64,000 bases of DNA from Streptomyces sp. CB02056 (GCF_001905545.1 NZ_LIPD01000009.1:310001-374000), one strand, 5' to 3'. Counted from the first letter of the stretch, positions 42,673 to 52,086 are shown. The notes: generated by a model not told the origin, from the sequence alone. Made by a program: numbers and translations.

Positions 42673-43866
42673 TCAGACGGCGGCGGGCTCCATGACCGGG
42701 TCACCGGGCATCGGGCTCCCGACCCTCGGGCCGGCGACCGTCGGGCCGGCGATCGTCGGCCGCCCGGGCGCAGGGTCCCCGAGCAGCTTGACGAGGTCGT
42801 TGACGGCCGCCCGCCCGGCCCGGTTGGCGCCGACGGTGCTGGCGGACGGGCCGTAGCCGACCAGGTGGACGCGGGGGTCGGAGGTGGCCCGGGTGCCGGT
42901 GAGCGCGATGCCGCCGCCGGGGGAGCGCAGCCCGAGCGGAGCGAGGTGCCCGACCTCGGGCCGGAAGCCGGTCGCCCAGACGATCGCGTCCACGGTCAGC
43001 TCCTCGGCGCCCCAGGCGACCCCGTGCTCGGTCAGGCGGTCGAACATCGGTCGGCGGTGCAGCGCGCCCAGCTCCTCGGCGCGCCGGTAGGCGACGGACG
43101 GGCCGAGCCCGGTCACGCTCACCACGCTGCGCGGCGGCAGCCCCTGTCGGACCCGCTCCTCGACCTTGGCGACCACCGCGCGCCCGTACTCGGGGGTGAA
43201 CGGCCCGTCGTGGTAGACGGGCTCGGAGCGGGTGACCCACACCGTCTCGCCGACCGCGGCGACCTCCGACAGCACCTGGACCGCCGAGGCGCCGCCGCCC
43301 ACCACCAGCACCCGCTTGCCCGTGAACTCCTCGGGGCCGCGGTACTCGGCGTAGTGCAGCTGGCGGCCCGCGAAGCGGCCCGGGTAGTGCGGGAGGAACG
43401 GGCGGGTCCAGGTGCCGGTGGCGTTGATCAGCGCGCGGGTGGACCAGGTGCCGCGGTCGGTCTCGACCAGCAGCCGGGAGTCCGGGCGCTCGGACTCGGC
43501 GCGTACGGCGTGCACCGCGACCGGGCGTACGACCGGGAGCGCGTGCTGCGCCTCGTACGCCGCGAAGTACTCCGGCACCACCTCGCGCGCGGGGGCGTCC
43601 GGGTCCGGCGGCGGGAGTTCGGCGTCCGGGAGGTCGTGGACACCGTGCACGGTGGCCATCCGCAGGGACGGCGAGCGGTACGCCCAGGCACCGCCGGGGA
43701 CGGCGTTGGCGTCGAGGACGACGAAGCCGCCGTCGAGGCCCGTCCGGTGACGGGCGAAGCCGCGGCGGTGCAGGTGGTAGGCGGCGGACAGACCTGCCTG
43801 TCCGGCGCCCACCACCAGGACGTCCACCCGTTCCGGAACGCTGTTCGTTGCACCGTAAACAGTCAC
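42673..43866 (-). CDS. FAD/NAD(P)-dependent monooxygenase (CzcO-like)
   Basis: 397 residues. FAD site VLVVGAGQAGLSAAYHLHRR and a second Rossmann motif KRVLVVGGGASAVQVLSEV for NADPH, with INATGTWTRPFLPHYPG between. The layout matches flavin-containing or thioredoxin-reductase-like oxidoreductases. The substrate is unknown. GTG 43866. The C-terminal 30 residues are a Gly/Pro/Val repeat. It is convergent with paaE, but no functional link is evident. Confidence 0.85.
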   Translation of the reverse strand: MTVYGATNSVPERVDVLVVGAGQAGLSAAYHLHRRGFARHRTGLDGGFVVLDANAVPGGAWAYRSPSLRMATVHGVHDLPDAELPPPDPDAPAREVVPEYFAAYEAQHALPVVRPVAVHAVRAESERPDSRLLVETDRGTWSTRALINATGTWTRPFLPHYPGRFAGRQLHYAEYRGPEEFTGKRVLVVGGGASAVQVLSEVAAVGETVWVTRSEPVYHDGPFTPEYGRAVVAKVEERVRQGLPPRSVVSVTGLGPSVAYRRAEELGALHRRPMFDRLTEHGVAWGAEELTVDAIVWATGFRPEVGHLAPLGLRSPGGGIALTGTRATSDPRVHLVGYGPSASTVGANRAGRAAVNDLVKLLGDPAPGRPTIAGPTVAGPRVGSPMPGDPVMEPAAV

Positions 43867-43932
43867 GCCCGAGAAACATCGGGGGGTCGGCGGGTGTTCC
43901 CCGGTCAGGAGGGGAATGTCACAGGAGGAACG

Positions 43933-44304
43933 TCAGGAGACCGGGGAGATGACCGCGGCGGTGCCGTAGGCGCAGACCTCGGTACCCACGGCGGCCGCCT
44001 CCGTGACGTCGAAGCGCATCATCAGGACGGCGTTGCCGCCGCGCGCCTTGGTCTGCTCGATCAGCCGCTGCATCGCCTCGTTGCGACTCTCGACCAGGGT
44101 CTTCGTCAGACCGCGCAGCTCGCCGCCGACCAGTGACTTCAGACCGGCACCGATCTGGCTGCCGACGTGGCGGCTGCGGACGGTCAGCCCGAAGACCTCG
44201 CCGATCACGTGGTCGACCCGGTAACCGGGGATGTCGTTGGTGGTCACGACCAGGACGTCGGCGTTCGGGCCCTGCCCGCCGCCGTACTCGTTGATGTCAG
44301 CCAT
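43933..44304 (-). CDS. UPF0145 (YbjQ-like) putative heavy-metal-binding protein
   Basis: 123 residues. Family sequence VVTTNDIPGYRVDHVIGEVF, RSRHVGSQIGAGLKSLVGGE and a closing VCAYGTAAVI. Members are small, multimeric proteins of uncertain function. ATG 44304 is preferred over ATG 44313 since AGGATG lies at the right distance. Transcribed leftward, same strand as the flavin monooxygenase, 66 nt from it. Confidence 0.87.
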   Translation of the reverse strand: MADINEYGGGQGPNADVLVVTTNDIPGYRVDHVIGEVFGLTVRSRHVGSQIGAGLKSLVGGELRGLTKTLVESRNEAMQRLIEQTKARGGNAVLMMRFDVTEAAAVGTEVCAYGTAAVISPVS

Positions 44305-44429
44305 GCGGCTCATCCTGCCAAACTCCTGCGTCCGAGTGACAGCGGCGGGGCCGGGCGGTGGCCGAGAAGGCTCCCGGAAGCTGGTCCGGACCGGTGATCG
44401 GGCGACCGAAAGGCCGTACCGTTAGCCCC

Positions 44430-45359
44430 ATGGGCGAGCGAAGTGATCATCCACAGGGGCCGGGCGCGGCGGAGGACTCCGGCGCGCAGGAAATCGAGGC
44501 GACGGTGGTGCTGGGCCTGCGGATCACCGACTGGCCGGCCCTGCGCGCGGCCGCGATCAGGGCCGTCGAGGAGCTGGACTTCGGGGGCGTCGACCCGGCC
44601 GGGCAGCGCCGCGAACTGCTGCGCGAGGTCGCCGAGGACGCCAACGCGGCGCTCGGCGCGCTGCTGCATCCGGACCGGCTGGTGGCCGCCATCCCCGGGG
44701 TGGAGGCGATCGGCGGCACGCTGGAGATCAGCGTCACGGAGGACTTCACGCCGGACTTCGCCGACCTGTTCCCGCTGGAGGGCGACGAGGAGGAGGGCGG
44801 CGCGGGCGCGGACTGGACGCTCACCCCGCGCACGGCCTGCCTGCTCCACGCCCAGCTGATCGGCCTGGCGGACGCCGCGTACGACGACCTCGACGAGCAC
44901 GGGGACGAGGCGGTCGCCGACAGCGATGACGTGGACTGGACGGTCTTCGCCCGGCTTCCCGAACGCACCTGGCGGATGCACCGGGGCTGGCGCCGCGCGA
45001 TGGCCCGGGCCTTCGACGACCTCGCCGACGACCTCGCGCTCGGCGAGTGGCCGCTGCCGCGCTGCCTGGCCGAGGACATCGCGCTGCGGATGGCTCTGGT
45101 GGACGCCCGGGCGCTGCTCGGTGCGCAGCCCGAGTCGGTGGCGGACATGATGGGCGACCTCCCGGCCGACCTGTACGACTACGACTGGGACGGCTGCCAG
45201 GACGAGCTGTTCGGGGTCTACGGGCCGGACGAGGGAGATCCGGAGCTGGCGGCGGAGCAGCGCACCGAGATGCTGCTCGCGGCCACCCACCCGGAGGGCT
45301 GGTTCCTGATGTACGAGGACGCGGAGGAGCGGGACCCGCAGCGCGGCTACCGGCGCTGA
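44430..45359 (+). CDS. Conserved hypothetical protein, 309 aa
   Basis: Acidic soluble protein with clusters of Asp and Glu (DEEEGGAGAD, DLDEHGDEAVADSDD). Recognisable stretches are VVLGLRITDWPALRAAAIRA near the start and MLLAATHPEGWFLMYEDAEE near the end. No catalytic motif or known domain is evident. The ATG at 44430 follows AAAGG. It looks like a streptomycete-conserved protein of unknown role, upstream of a Pth2-domain protein on the same strand. Confidence 0.75.
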   Translation: MGERSDHPQGPGAAEDSGAQEIEATVVLGLRITDWPALRAAAIRAVEELDFGGVDPAGQRRELLREVAEDANAALGALLHPDRLVAAIPGVEAIGGTLEISVTEDFTPDFADLFPLEGDEEEGGAGADWTLTPRTACLLHAQLIGLADAAYDDLDEHGDEAVADSDDVDWTVFARLPERTWRMHRGWRRAMARAFDDLADDLALGEWPLPRCLAEDIALRMALVDARALLGAQPESVADMMGDLPADLYDYDWDGCQDELFGVYGPDEGDPELAAEQRTEMLLAATHPEGWFLMYEDAEERDPQRGYRR

Positions 45360-45437
45360 CGGCGCGAGTGCCGGAGTGACCACCGGGGCGGACGGGGCGG
45401 GCCGAGTCGGTCGGGGCGGGGCTGGCATCCTGGACGG

Positions 45438-46187
45438 GTGACTTCTCCTTCCGACGCCCCGACTCCCCTTACCCCGGCCCCCGCTCCGGTGGCCGACCCC
45501 GGCGACGCCCCGTCGCGCGAGGACCGCGACGAGCGGCCGCAGTACGTGCTGCCGCTGGTCGTCCGGCTGGAGCGGGCCACTCCGCCGGGCCGGACGGACG
45601 CGCTGGAGACCTCGGCGCGGGCGGTGCTCACCCTGCTCGCCGACCCTCGGGTGACCGAGGCGGGCGGCGAGTGGGCGGAGCGGGTCGAGGCCTGGGAGGA
45701 CGCCCGGATCCGCAAGGTGGTCCGGCGGGCCCGGGGCGGGGAGTGGCGCCGGGCCGGCGAGCTGCCGGGCGTCACGGTGCAGGGGTGGGAAGCCGAGGTG
45801 CGGGTGTTCCCGCCGGTCCCGCTGGACGGCTGGCCGAAGGAACTCGCCAAGCTCCAGGTGTCCGGGACGGACCTCGAGGAGACGGCCGAAGTCGGCGCGC
45901 CCGAGCCGGGGCTGCCGGTGCTGTGGCTCAACCCCGAGCTGGAGATGAGCGCGGGCAAGACGATGGCGCAGACCGGGCACGCCGCCCAGCTCGCGTGGTG
46001 GCGGCTGGACGAGGCGCAGCGCAAGGAGTGGGCCGAGGCCGGCTTCGCGCTCGCGGTCCGGACCGCCTCACCGGAGGCGTGGGAGGAGCTCGTCCGCAGC
46101 GGGCTGCCGGTGGTCCAGGACGCGGGCTTCACCGAGATCGCGCCCGGGAGCTGCACGGTGATCGCGGAGCACCCGGCGCTGCGGTGA
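45438..46187 (+). CDS. Pth2-domain peptidyl-tRNA hydrolase-like protein
   Basis: 249 residues. The C-terminal half (about 155-245) is a PTH2-type domain: LNPELEMSAGKTMAQTGHAA, then QLAWWRLDEAQ, and DAGFTEIAPGSCTVIAEH at the end. Residues about 35-150 form a separate N-terminal domain common in actinomycete versions (YVLPLVVRLERATPPGRTDA). Pth2 enzymes free stalled peptides from tRNA; activity of this version is not established. GTG 45438. Its 3' end leads straight into element 6. Confidence 0.8.
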   Translation: MTSPSDAPTPLTPAPAPVADPGDAPSREDRDERPQYVLPLVVRLERATPPGRTDALETSARAVLTLLADPRVTEAGGEWAERVEAWEDARIRKVVRRARGGEWRRAGELPGVTVQGWEAEVRVFPPVPLDGWPKELAKLQVSGTDLEETAEVGAPEPGLPVLWLNPELEMSAGKTMAQTGHAAQLAWWRLDEAQRKEWAEAGFALAVRTASPEAWEELVRSGLPVVQDAGFTEIAPGSCTVIAEHPALR

Positions 46188-46307
46188 CGGGCTGACAGGC
46201 GACAGCGGACAGCCGACGGCGAACAGCTAACAGACGACGGCGAACAGATGACAGATTTCGAAATCTGTCATCTGTTCGCCGTTTGCTCTCGGCTGTCGTC
46301 CGTCAGC
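46183..46307. repeat. Heptamer palindromic element 6, perfect palindrome
   Basis: Nine left units from GCTGACA (46191) to GATGACA (46253) follow a first GGTGACG holding the upstream stop. The core GATTTCGAAATC is at 46254-46265. Six right units (TGTCATC, TGTTCGC, CGTTTGC, TCTCGGC, TGTCGTC, CGTCAGC) end at 46307; the last holds the stop codon of the leftward permease (46305-46303). Bases 46237-46282 are an exact 46-nt palindrome (23-bp stem). It lies between convergent genes. Confidence 0.9.
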
Positions 46308-47046
46308 TGTGCTGGTACCGCCGCATCGCCCGGAGTCCGCCGTAGGCCGCCAGGGCCGTCCAGAGCGCCATGATCAGCAGCCCGGTCCAGTGGCCGTAGT
46401 GGATGCCCGGCTCGGTCTGGGTGTGCGTCGCGTAGAGGCCGGCCCGGTCGGGCAGGAACTGGCCGAGTTCCCGGACGCCGGGGATGGCGGCCAGCCAGGT
46501 GGTGCCCAGGAACACCATCGGGGTCAGCAGGCCGAGCGCGGCGCTGAAGTTGCCCAGCATCGCGGTCAGTCCGAGGCAGAGCAGCACCATCATCGGGTGG
46601 TACAGCACGCCGGCCAGGAAGCTGCGGGCCAGGCCCGGGGTGGAGAGGTCCAGGCCGACGGTGGTGCCGACGGCCAGGAACGAGCCCGCCGTCGAGGCCA
46701 GGCCGAGCAGCAGGCCCAGCCCGGCGCCGAGCGCGAGCTTGGCGCCGTACAGCCGACCGCGCCGGGGGACGGCGGTGAGCGAGGTGCCGATCATGCGGGT
46801 GTTGAACTCCTGCCCGATCAGCAGGATGCCGAGGCAGGCCACCGCGACGTGGCCGAAGAGCAGCCCGTAGAAGATCCCGTTGGCCGGGTCCGGGGCGGGC
46901 GTGTGGTCCTTCGCCCCGTAGGCGGCGCTGACGGCGGCCGTGACGCCGACGGTCAGCGCCAGGGCGACCAGCGGGGCCGCCCACTGCGAGGGCAGGGTGG
47001 TGAACTTGACGCGTTCGGCGCGCAGGGCGCCGGCGAGCGTGCTCAT
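46303..47046 (-). CDS. ABC-2 type transporter permease (copy 1)
   Basis: 247 residues, six membrane segments. ABC-2 features LIGQEFNTRMIGTSLTAVPR and the end HWTGLLIMALWTALAAYGGL. It closely matches the adjacent gene at 47077, down to the nucleotide level near the 3' end, so one is a tandem duplicate. With the ATPase at 47838 it would form an exporter, perhaps for a peptide or drug. The last residues (YQHS) are encoded by element 6. Confidence 0.87.
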   Translation of the reverse strand: MSTLAGALRAERVKFTTLPSQWAAPLVALALTVGVTAAVSAAYGAKDHTPAPDPANGIFYGLLFGHVAVACLGILLIGQEFNTRMIGTSLTAVPRRGRLYGAKLALGAGLGLLLGLASTAGSFLAVGTTVGLDLSTPGLARSFLAGVLYHPMMVLLCLGLTAMLGNFSAALGLLTPMVFLGTTWLAAIPGVRELGQFLPDRAGLYATHTQTEPGIHYGHWTGLLIMALWTALAAYGGLRAMRRYQHS

Positions 47047-47076
47047 GGTTTTCTCTCGTTTCCCGTTCGTCCGAGG

Positions 47077-47841
47077 TCACTTGGCGCCGATGCGGCGCAG
47101 CGCGCGCAGGCCGCCGTACGCCGCCAGCGCCGTCCAGAGCGCCATGATCAGTAGCCCGGTCCAGTGCCCGTACGCGACCTGCGGGTCGTCGGCGTACCGC
47201 AGGGCGTACTGGCCGGCCCGGTCGGGCAGGAACTGGACGACCCGGCGGACCCCGGGTACTCCGCCGAGCAGTGGCGAGAGCAGGAAGACGGTCGGCACCA
47301 GCAGTCCCATGGCGGCGGTGAGGTTGCCCAGCAGCGCGGTCGCTCCGAGGCAGAGCACCACCAGCAGCGCCTGGTAGAGCACGCCGGCGACGGCGCTGCG
47401 CAGGAGGGCCGGCCCGTCCCAGGTGCCCGGGGCGGTGGCCGCGTAGCCGGCGAAGGCACCCGCCGTGCCGACGGCGCCGACGGCGAGGCCGACGAGCGCG
47501 CCGAGCGCCAACTTGGCGCCGTACAGCCGGTTGCGGCGCGGGACAGCGGTGAGCGACACGTTGATCATGCGGGTGTTGAACTCCTGCCCGATCAGCAGGA
47601 TGCCGAAGCAGGCCAGGGCCGCCTGGCCGAAGTTGAGCCCGTAGAAGACCCCGATGCTCGGGTCGTCGGTGATGCTGTGGTCCTTGCCGCCGATGGCCGC
47701 GCCGATGGCGGTGGTGACCCCGGCGGTCAGCAGCAGGGCGAGCAGCGGGGTGATCCAGAGCGAGCGGAGGGTGGTGAGCTTGATCCGCTCGGCGCGCAGG
47801 ACGTGCAGGACGTGCGCGGAGCCGGCAACGGGTGTGGTCAT
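47077..47841 (-). CDS. ABC-2 type transporter permease (copy 2)
   Basis: 254 residues, six membrane segments. ILLIGQEFNTRMINVSLTAV and the end VAYGHWTGLLIMALWTALAA parallel copy 1. The ATG at 47841 overlaps the ATPase stop (ATGA). The two permeases may form a heterodimer. Copy 1 starts 31 nt downstream. Confidence 0.88.
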   Translation of the reverse strand: MTTPVAGSAHVLHVLRAERIKLTTLRSLWITPLLALLLTAGVTTAIGAAIGGKDHSITDDPSIGVFYGLNFGQAALACFGILLIGQEFNTRMINVSLTAVPRRNRLYGAKLALGALVGLAVGAVGTAGAFAGYAATAPGTWDGPALLRSAVAGVLYQALLVVLCLGATALLGNLTAAMGLLVPTVFLLSPLLGGVPGVRRVVQFLPDRAGQYALRYADDPQVAYGHWTGLLIMALWTALAAYGGLRALRRIGAK

Positions 47842-48761
47842 GCGGAGGCCTCCGCGCGGTACTCGACGCTGTCGGCGGTCATCCGCATGAACGCCTCTTC
47901 CAGCGAGTCCTGTTGGACGGCGATCTCGTACAGCACCACCCCGTTGGCGGCGGCGAGCGCGGCGATCCGCTCGGGTTCGGCGCCGCTCACCTCCCAGGCG
48001 CCGCCGTCGACTTCGGTGGCGTCGAGTCCGTGGTCGTGGCCGGGGCCGCCGAGCAGGGCGGCGAGCTTGGCGGGGGCGACGGCGCGGACCCTGATCCGGG
48101 TCCGGCCGTGGCGGTCGATGAACTCGGAGGTGGCGGCGTCGGCGAGCAGTCGGCCGCGCCCGATCACCACCAAGTGGTCGGCGGTGAGCGCCATTTCGGT
48201 CATCAGGTGGGAGGAGACCAGCACCGCCCGGCCCTCGGCGGCCAGGTCGCGCAGCAGGGTGCGGATCCAGCGGATGCCCTCCGGGTCCAAGCCGTTGACG
48301 GGTTCGTCCAGCAGCAGCACCGGCGGGTCGCCGAGCAGGGCGGCGGCCACCCCGAGGCGTTGGCGCATGCCGAGCGAGAAGCCCCGGATCCGCCGTCCGG
48401 CCGCGTCCGCCAGGCCGACCTGGCCGAGAACCTCGTCGACCCGGCGGGCCGGCAGCCCGTTGCTCGCGGCGAGCCAGCGCAGGTGGCCGTGCGCGGTCCG
48501 GCCGCCGTGCATCGCCTGGGCGTCCAGCAGTGCGCCCACCGTCCGCAGCGGGGCGGGGAGTTCGGCGTACGGGCGGCCGTCGACCAGGGCGTGTCCGGCG
48601 GTCGGCCGGTCGAGGCCGAGGACCAGGCGCATGGTGGTGCTCTTGCCGGCGCCGTTCGGGCCGAGGAAGCCGGTCACCACGCCGGGTCGGACCTCGAAGG
48701 TCAGGTCGTCGACGACGCGCCGGCCGTCGTACTCCTTGGTCAGGCCCTGGATCTCGATCAC
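47838..48761 (-). CDS. ABC transporter ATPase, drug/bacitracin-export type
   Basis: 307 residues. Walker A FLGPNGAGKSTTMRLVLGLD, signature SLGMRQRLGVAAALLGDP, Walker B VLLLDEPVNGLDPEG and H-loop VLVSSHLMTEMA. The short linker and C-terminal domain match multidrug or lantibiotic-type exporters. It is first in a leftward operon with two permeases. GTG 48761. Divergent from a two-component system, a layout typical of cell-envelope stress or antibiotic-responsive exporters. Confidence 0.9.
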   Translation of the reverse strand: MIEIQGLTKEYDGRRVVDDLTFEVRPGVVTGFLGPNGAGKSTTMRLVLGLDRPTAGHALVDGRPYAELPAPLRTVGALLDAQAMHGGRTAHGHLRWLAASNGLPARRVDEVLGQVGLADAAGRRIRGFSLGMRQRLGVAAALLGDPPVLLLDEPVNGLDPEGIRWIRTLLRDLAAEGRAVLVSSHLMTEMALTADHLVVIGRGRLLADAATSEFIDRHGRTRIRVRAVAPAKLAALLGGPGHDHGLDATEVDGGAWEVSGAEPERIAALAAANGVVLYEIAVQQDSLEEAFMRMTADSVEYRAEASA

Positions 48762-48957
48762 GGCCCGCTCCCCTCGTCTCGTCGTCGGTGGTCTCCGCCG
48801 GTGCCGTTGTGGCTGCCCCGGTCGGTGGCTCCATTCGACCGGAGCGGGCCGGTGCGGCGGATCCCGCCGGGGCGGGGATCCGCCTCCCTCCCAGGAGGGA
48901 GGGCGCGGGCGACCGGCGCGGGATCCGGGGACGGGGGCGACCTGGCAGGATGGCGCA

Positions 48958-50274
48958 ATGTCCAAGATCGCAGCGCTGAGGGGCGCGAGCGCGGTGTCCG
49001 GAGGATCCGCGCCGGGAAGTGCGGTGTCCAGGCTCGTCGCGCCGCTGGCGGCCGGTGTCACGTACGCGCGGCTGCTGCACCTGCTGGTGGGGTGGATCTT
49101 CGCGGGCGTGGTGCTGATGATCTATCCGGGGACGTACCGGAAGGGCCTCGGCGAGATCCTCACGGCGAGCGTACTGGTGGACTGCGTGCTGCTCGCTGCG
49201 CTCGCGCTCATCCCGGCGGCTCGGCGGGCGGAGGGGGTGCAGGCGCGGCTGCTGCTGGTGCCCGACCGCGAGGAGGACATCGCCGCCGAGCCCTCCCGCA
49301 CCTGGGCCGACCGGCGGCGGACGGCGGGTTGGCTGATCGGCCGGGTCGCGCTCGGCTCGGTGGCCGGGTTCGTGCTCTCCCTCGGCTCCGCCGCGTGCTA
49401 CGACCGGCTGACCGGTCCGGACGCGCTCTGGTACCTCCCGTTCGCCCCGCTGCTGGTACTCGGTTTCGGCTGGTTCCTGGTCCTCGCCGGGCGCCTCCAA
49501 CTCGCCATGGCCGTAAGGCTGTTGGGCCCGTCGCCGACCGAGCGGCTGGCGGAGGCGGAGCTGCGGGCCGAACGCCTGCTGGAGCGCAACCGGTTGGCCC
49601 GGGAGCTGCACGATTCGATCGGCCACGCACTGACGGTGACGGTCCTTCAGGCGGGCGCGGCGCGCGAGGTCGGGGACCCGGCCTTCGTCGCCAAGGCGCT
49701 CGAAGTCATCGAGGAGACCGGCCGCCAGGCCATGGAGGACCTCGAACGCACCCTCGTGCTGCTGCGCGAGACCCCGGCCGGGGCGAACGGCGTGGCCACC
49801 GAACAGCCCGGGATCGACCAGCTGCCCGCGCTGTTCGACACCGCCCGGGCGGCCGGCAGCCCGGTGGAGGCGCGGATGGAGGTGCCCCCCGGCACGCTGC
49901 CCGGGGTGCTCTCCCGCGAGTCGTACCGGATCGTCCAGGAGGGTGTCACCAACGCGCTCAAGTACGCGCCAGGCGAACCGGTCGACATCCGGATCGCCGT
50001 ACGGGAAGGGCAGTTGGAGCTGCGCTGCGCCAACCGGCTGCCCGGCGCCGGGCGTTCGGCGGTCGGCGCGGCCGGGCCTGCCGGTCCGGCCGGTTCGGCA
50101 CGGCCTCCGGCGGGCGGTGCGGGCCGGGGCGCGACGCGCAAGGGCGGCAAGGGGCTGCGCGGCATCCGCGAGCGCGCCACGCTGCTCGGCGGGGAGGCGG
50201 CGGCGGGGGTGTCGCAGGAGGGCGGAGGGGAGTGGGTGCTGACCGTCCGGCTGCCCCTACGCTTGGGCTCGTGA
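48958..50274 (+). CDS. Sensor histidine kinase, NarL/DesK type
   Basis: 438 residues. Four membrane segments (about 38-180), then HisKA_3 with His218 in NRLARELHDSIGHALTVTVL and a HATPase domain (YRIVQEGVTNALKYAPG, GGKGLRGIRERATLLGG). ATG 48958 has AGGA 8 nt upstream. Divergent from the ABC exporter operon, which it probably regulates. Its stop overlaps an alternative GTG start of the next gene. Confidence 0.88.
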   Translation: MSKIAALRGASAVSGGSAPGSAVSRLVAPLAAGVTYARLLHLLVGWIFAGVVLMIYPGTYRKGLGEILTASVLVDCVLLAALALIPAARRAEGVQARLLLVPDREEDIAAEPSRTWADRRRTAGWLIGRVALGSVAGFVLSLGSAACYDRLTGPDALWYLPFAPLLVLGFGWFLVLAGRLQLAMAVRLLGPSPTERLAEAELRAERLLERNRLARELHDSIGHALTVTVLQAGAAREVGDPAFVAKALEVIEETGRQAMEDLERTLVLLRETPAGANGVATEQPGIDQLPALFDTARAAGSPVEARMEVPPGTLPGVLSRESYRIVQEGVTNALKYAPGEPVDIRIAVREGQLELRCANRLPGAGRSAVGAAGPAGPAGSARPPAGGAGRGATRKGGKGLRGIRERATLLGGEAAAGVSQEGGGEWVLTVRLPLRLGS

Positions 50275-50318
50275 CGAACGATCCTGTGACGCGAGGCCCG
50301 GCCGGAGGAGCCGCGGGG

Positions 50319-50978
50319 ATGACGGACATCCTGCTCGCCGACGACGAGGAACTGGTCCGGGCCGGCCTGCGGGCCGTCCTGGAGGCGCAGGGGGACCTGC
50401 GGGTGGTCGGCGAGGCGGCCGACGGCGCGGAAGCGGTCGCGCTGGCCCGCGCGCTGCGCCCGCACGTGGTGCTGATGGACGTCCGGATGCCCGTGCTGGA
50501 CGGCCTGGCGGCCACCCGCGAGCTGCTGCGCCCCGGCGCACCGGGGGAGCGCCCGCCGAGGATCCTGGTCGTGACCACCTTCGAGAACGACGACTACGTC
50601 TACCAGGCGTTGCGCGCGGGCGCCGACGGCTTCCTGCTCAAGCGCACCCGCCCGGCCGAGATCGCCCACGCGGTACGGCTGGTGGCGGCGGGCGAGTCGC
50701 TGCTGTTCCCGGCCGCGATCCGCCGGCTGGCGGCCGGGCACGGCAACCCGACCGCCCGGGCGGCCATGGAGCGGGCGTCGCTGACCGGGCGCGAGGCGGA
50801 GGTGCTGCGGCTGGTCGCGCGGGGCCTGAGTAACGGGGAGATCGCCGAGCGGCTGTTCCTCGGCGTACAGACGGTGAAGACGCACGTCAGCAGCGTGCTG
50901 GCGAAGCTGGGGGCGCGGGACCGCACCCAGGCGGTGATCGCGGCGTACGAGTCGGGGTTCGTCGAGCCCTCGGAGTGA
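50319..50978 (+). CDS. Response regulator, NarL/LuxR family
   Basis: 219 residues. Receiver with acidic pocket LLADDEE, Asp54 in VVLMDVRMP and Lys in GFLLKRTRP. HTH GREAEVLRLVARGLSNGEIA ends with VQTVKTHVSSVLAKLG. I choose ATG 50319 because GGAGGAG lies at 50304-50310; a GTG at 50271 overlapping the kinase stop would add 16 residues but has no clear ribosome site. Partner of the sensor at 48958. Confidence 0.88.
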   Translation: MTDILLADDEELVRAGLRAVLEAQGDLRVVGEAADGAEAVALARALRPHVVLMDVRMPVLDGLAATRELLRPGAPGERPPRILVVTTFENDDYVYQALRAGADGFLLKRTRPAEIAHAVRLVAAGESLLFPAAIRRLAAGHGNPTARAAMERASLTGREAEVLRLVARGLSNGEIAERLFLGVQTVKTHVSSVLAKLGARDRTQAVIAAYESGFVEPSE

Positions 50979-50998
50979 CGCGGGCTGATGATGCGTCA
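50976..50998. terminator. Small hairpin between convergent genes
   Basis: TGACGC (50976-50981) pairs with GCGTCA (50993-50998) around an 11-nt loop; the left arm includes the response regulator stop. This convergent junction lacks a heptamer element. Confidence 0.45.
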
Positions 50999-51009
50999 GA
51001 AAGGGCCGC

Positions 51010-52086
51010 TCAGGCCGGGTAGGCGTGGGTCTGGGCGGCCTTGACCGAGGCCCAGACCGCGACGCCGGGCGCCAGCTCCAGCTCCGCGACGGCGGCCGGG
51101 GTCAGGTCGGCGGCCATCGGCAGGTCGCCGGAGAGTTCGACGCGGACCTGGTCGCCGTGCAGGTCGAGCCCGGTGACCTCGGCCTGCCAGAGGTTGCGCG
51201 CGCTGGTCCGCGGACGCTCCCGGTACAGCGTCACGGCGGAGGGCGGGAAGGCGACGAAGGCCGGACCGTCCAGCTCCTCGGTGGTGGCCAGCGCCGTGCC
51301 GTCCGGGAGCGTGACCCGGGAGCCCTCGGCCCGGCCCTGGTACAGGTTCAGTCCGACCAGCCGGGCGATGTAGTCGGTGCGCGGGCGCCGGGCGACCTCC
51401 GCCGGGCTGCCGGACTGCACCTCGTGCCCGTCCTCGATCACCACCAGTCGGTCGGCCAGCACCATGGCGTCCAGCGGGTCGTGCGTCACCAGCACCGCCA
51501 CCGCCTCGAACTCGGCCAGGTGGCGCCGCAGTTGGGCGCGTACGTCGAGCCGGGTGCGGGCGTCCAGGGCGGCCAGCGGCTCGTCCAGTAGGAGCAGCCG
51601 GGGGCGTACGGCGAGGGCTCGGGCGAGCGCCACCCGCTGGGCCTGGCCGCCGGAGAGCCGGCCGGGGCGGACCGGGGCGTGGTCGGCCAGGCCCATCCGC
51701 TCCAGCCAGTCGGCCGCCTCGGCCCGCGCCTCCCGCTTGGGGCGGCCCTGGCAGCGCGGGCCGAAGGCGACGTTGTCGAGCGCGCTCAGGTGCGGGAACA
51801 GCAGGTAGTCCTGGAACACCACGCCGACCGGCCGCTCCTCGGCCGGGGTGTGCACGCGCTGCGCCGGGTCCTCCAGGAGGCGGCCGTCCAGGCGCAGGTG
51901 GCCGCCGGTGAGCGGGAGCAGCCCGGCGAGGGCGCGCAGGGCGGTGGACTTCCCGGCGCCGTTGGGGCCGAGCAGTGCCACCACCTCGCCGGGGGCGGCG
52001 GTCAGTGCGAGGTCGAGGGCGAACGCGGCGCGCTCGACCCGCAGGCGGGCGTCCAGGGCGGGGCCGGGGCGGCTTTCGGTGCTCAT
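51010..52086 (-). CDS. modC: Molybdate ABC transporter ATPase
   Basis: 358 residues. Walker A LLGPNGAGKSTALRALAGLL, Q-loop VVFQDYLLFPHL, signature LSGGQAQRVALARAL, Walker B LLLLDEPLAALDARTR. A C-terminal TOBE-like domain (ARNLWQAEVTGLDLHG) binds the anion. It powers uptake of molybdate or a related oxyanion. ATG 52086, 142 nt after modB. Assignment rests on its operon with modA-like and modB-like genes. Confidence 0.88.
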   Translation of the reverse strand: MSTESRPGPALDARLRVERAAFALDLALTAAPGEVVALLGPNGAGKSTALRALAGLLPLTGGHLRLDGRLLEDPAQRVHTPAEERPVGVVFQDYLLFPHLSALDNVAFGPRCQGRPKREARAEAADWLERMGLADHAPVRPGRLSGGQAQRVALARALAVRPRLLLLDEPLAALDARTRLDVRAQLRRHLAEFEAVAVLVTHDPLDAMVLADRLVVIEDGHEVQSGSPAEVARRPRTDYIARLVGLNLYQGRAEGSRVTLPDGTALATTEELDGPAFVAFPPSAVTLYRERPRTSARNLWQAEVTGLDLHGDQVRVELSGDLPMAADLTPAAVAELELAPGVAVWASVKAAQTHAYPA

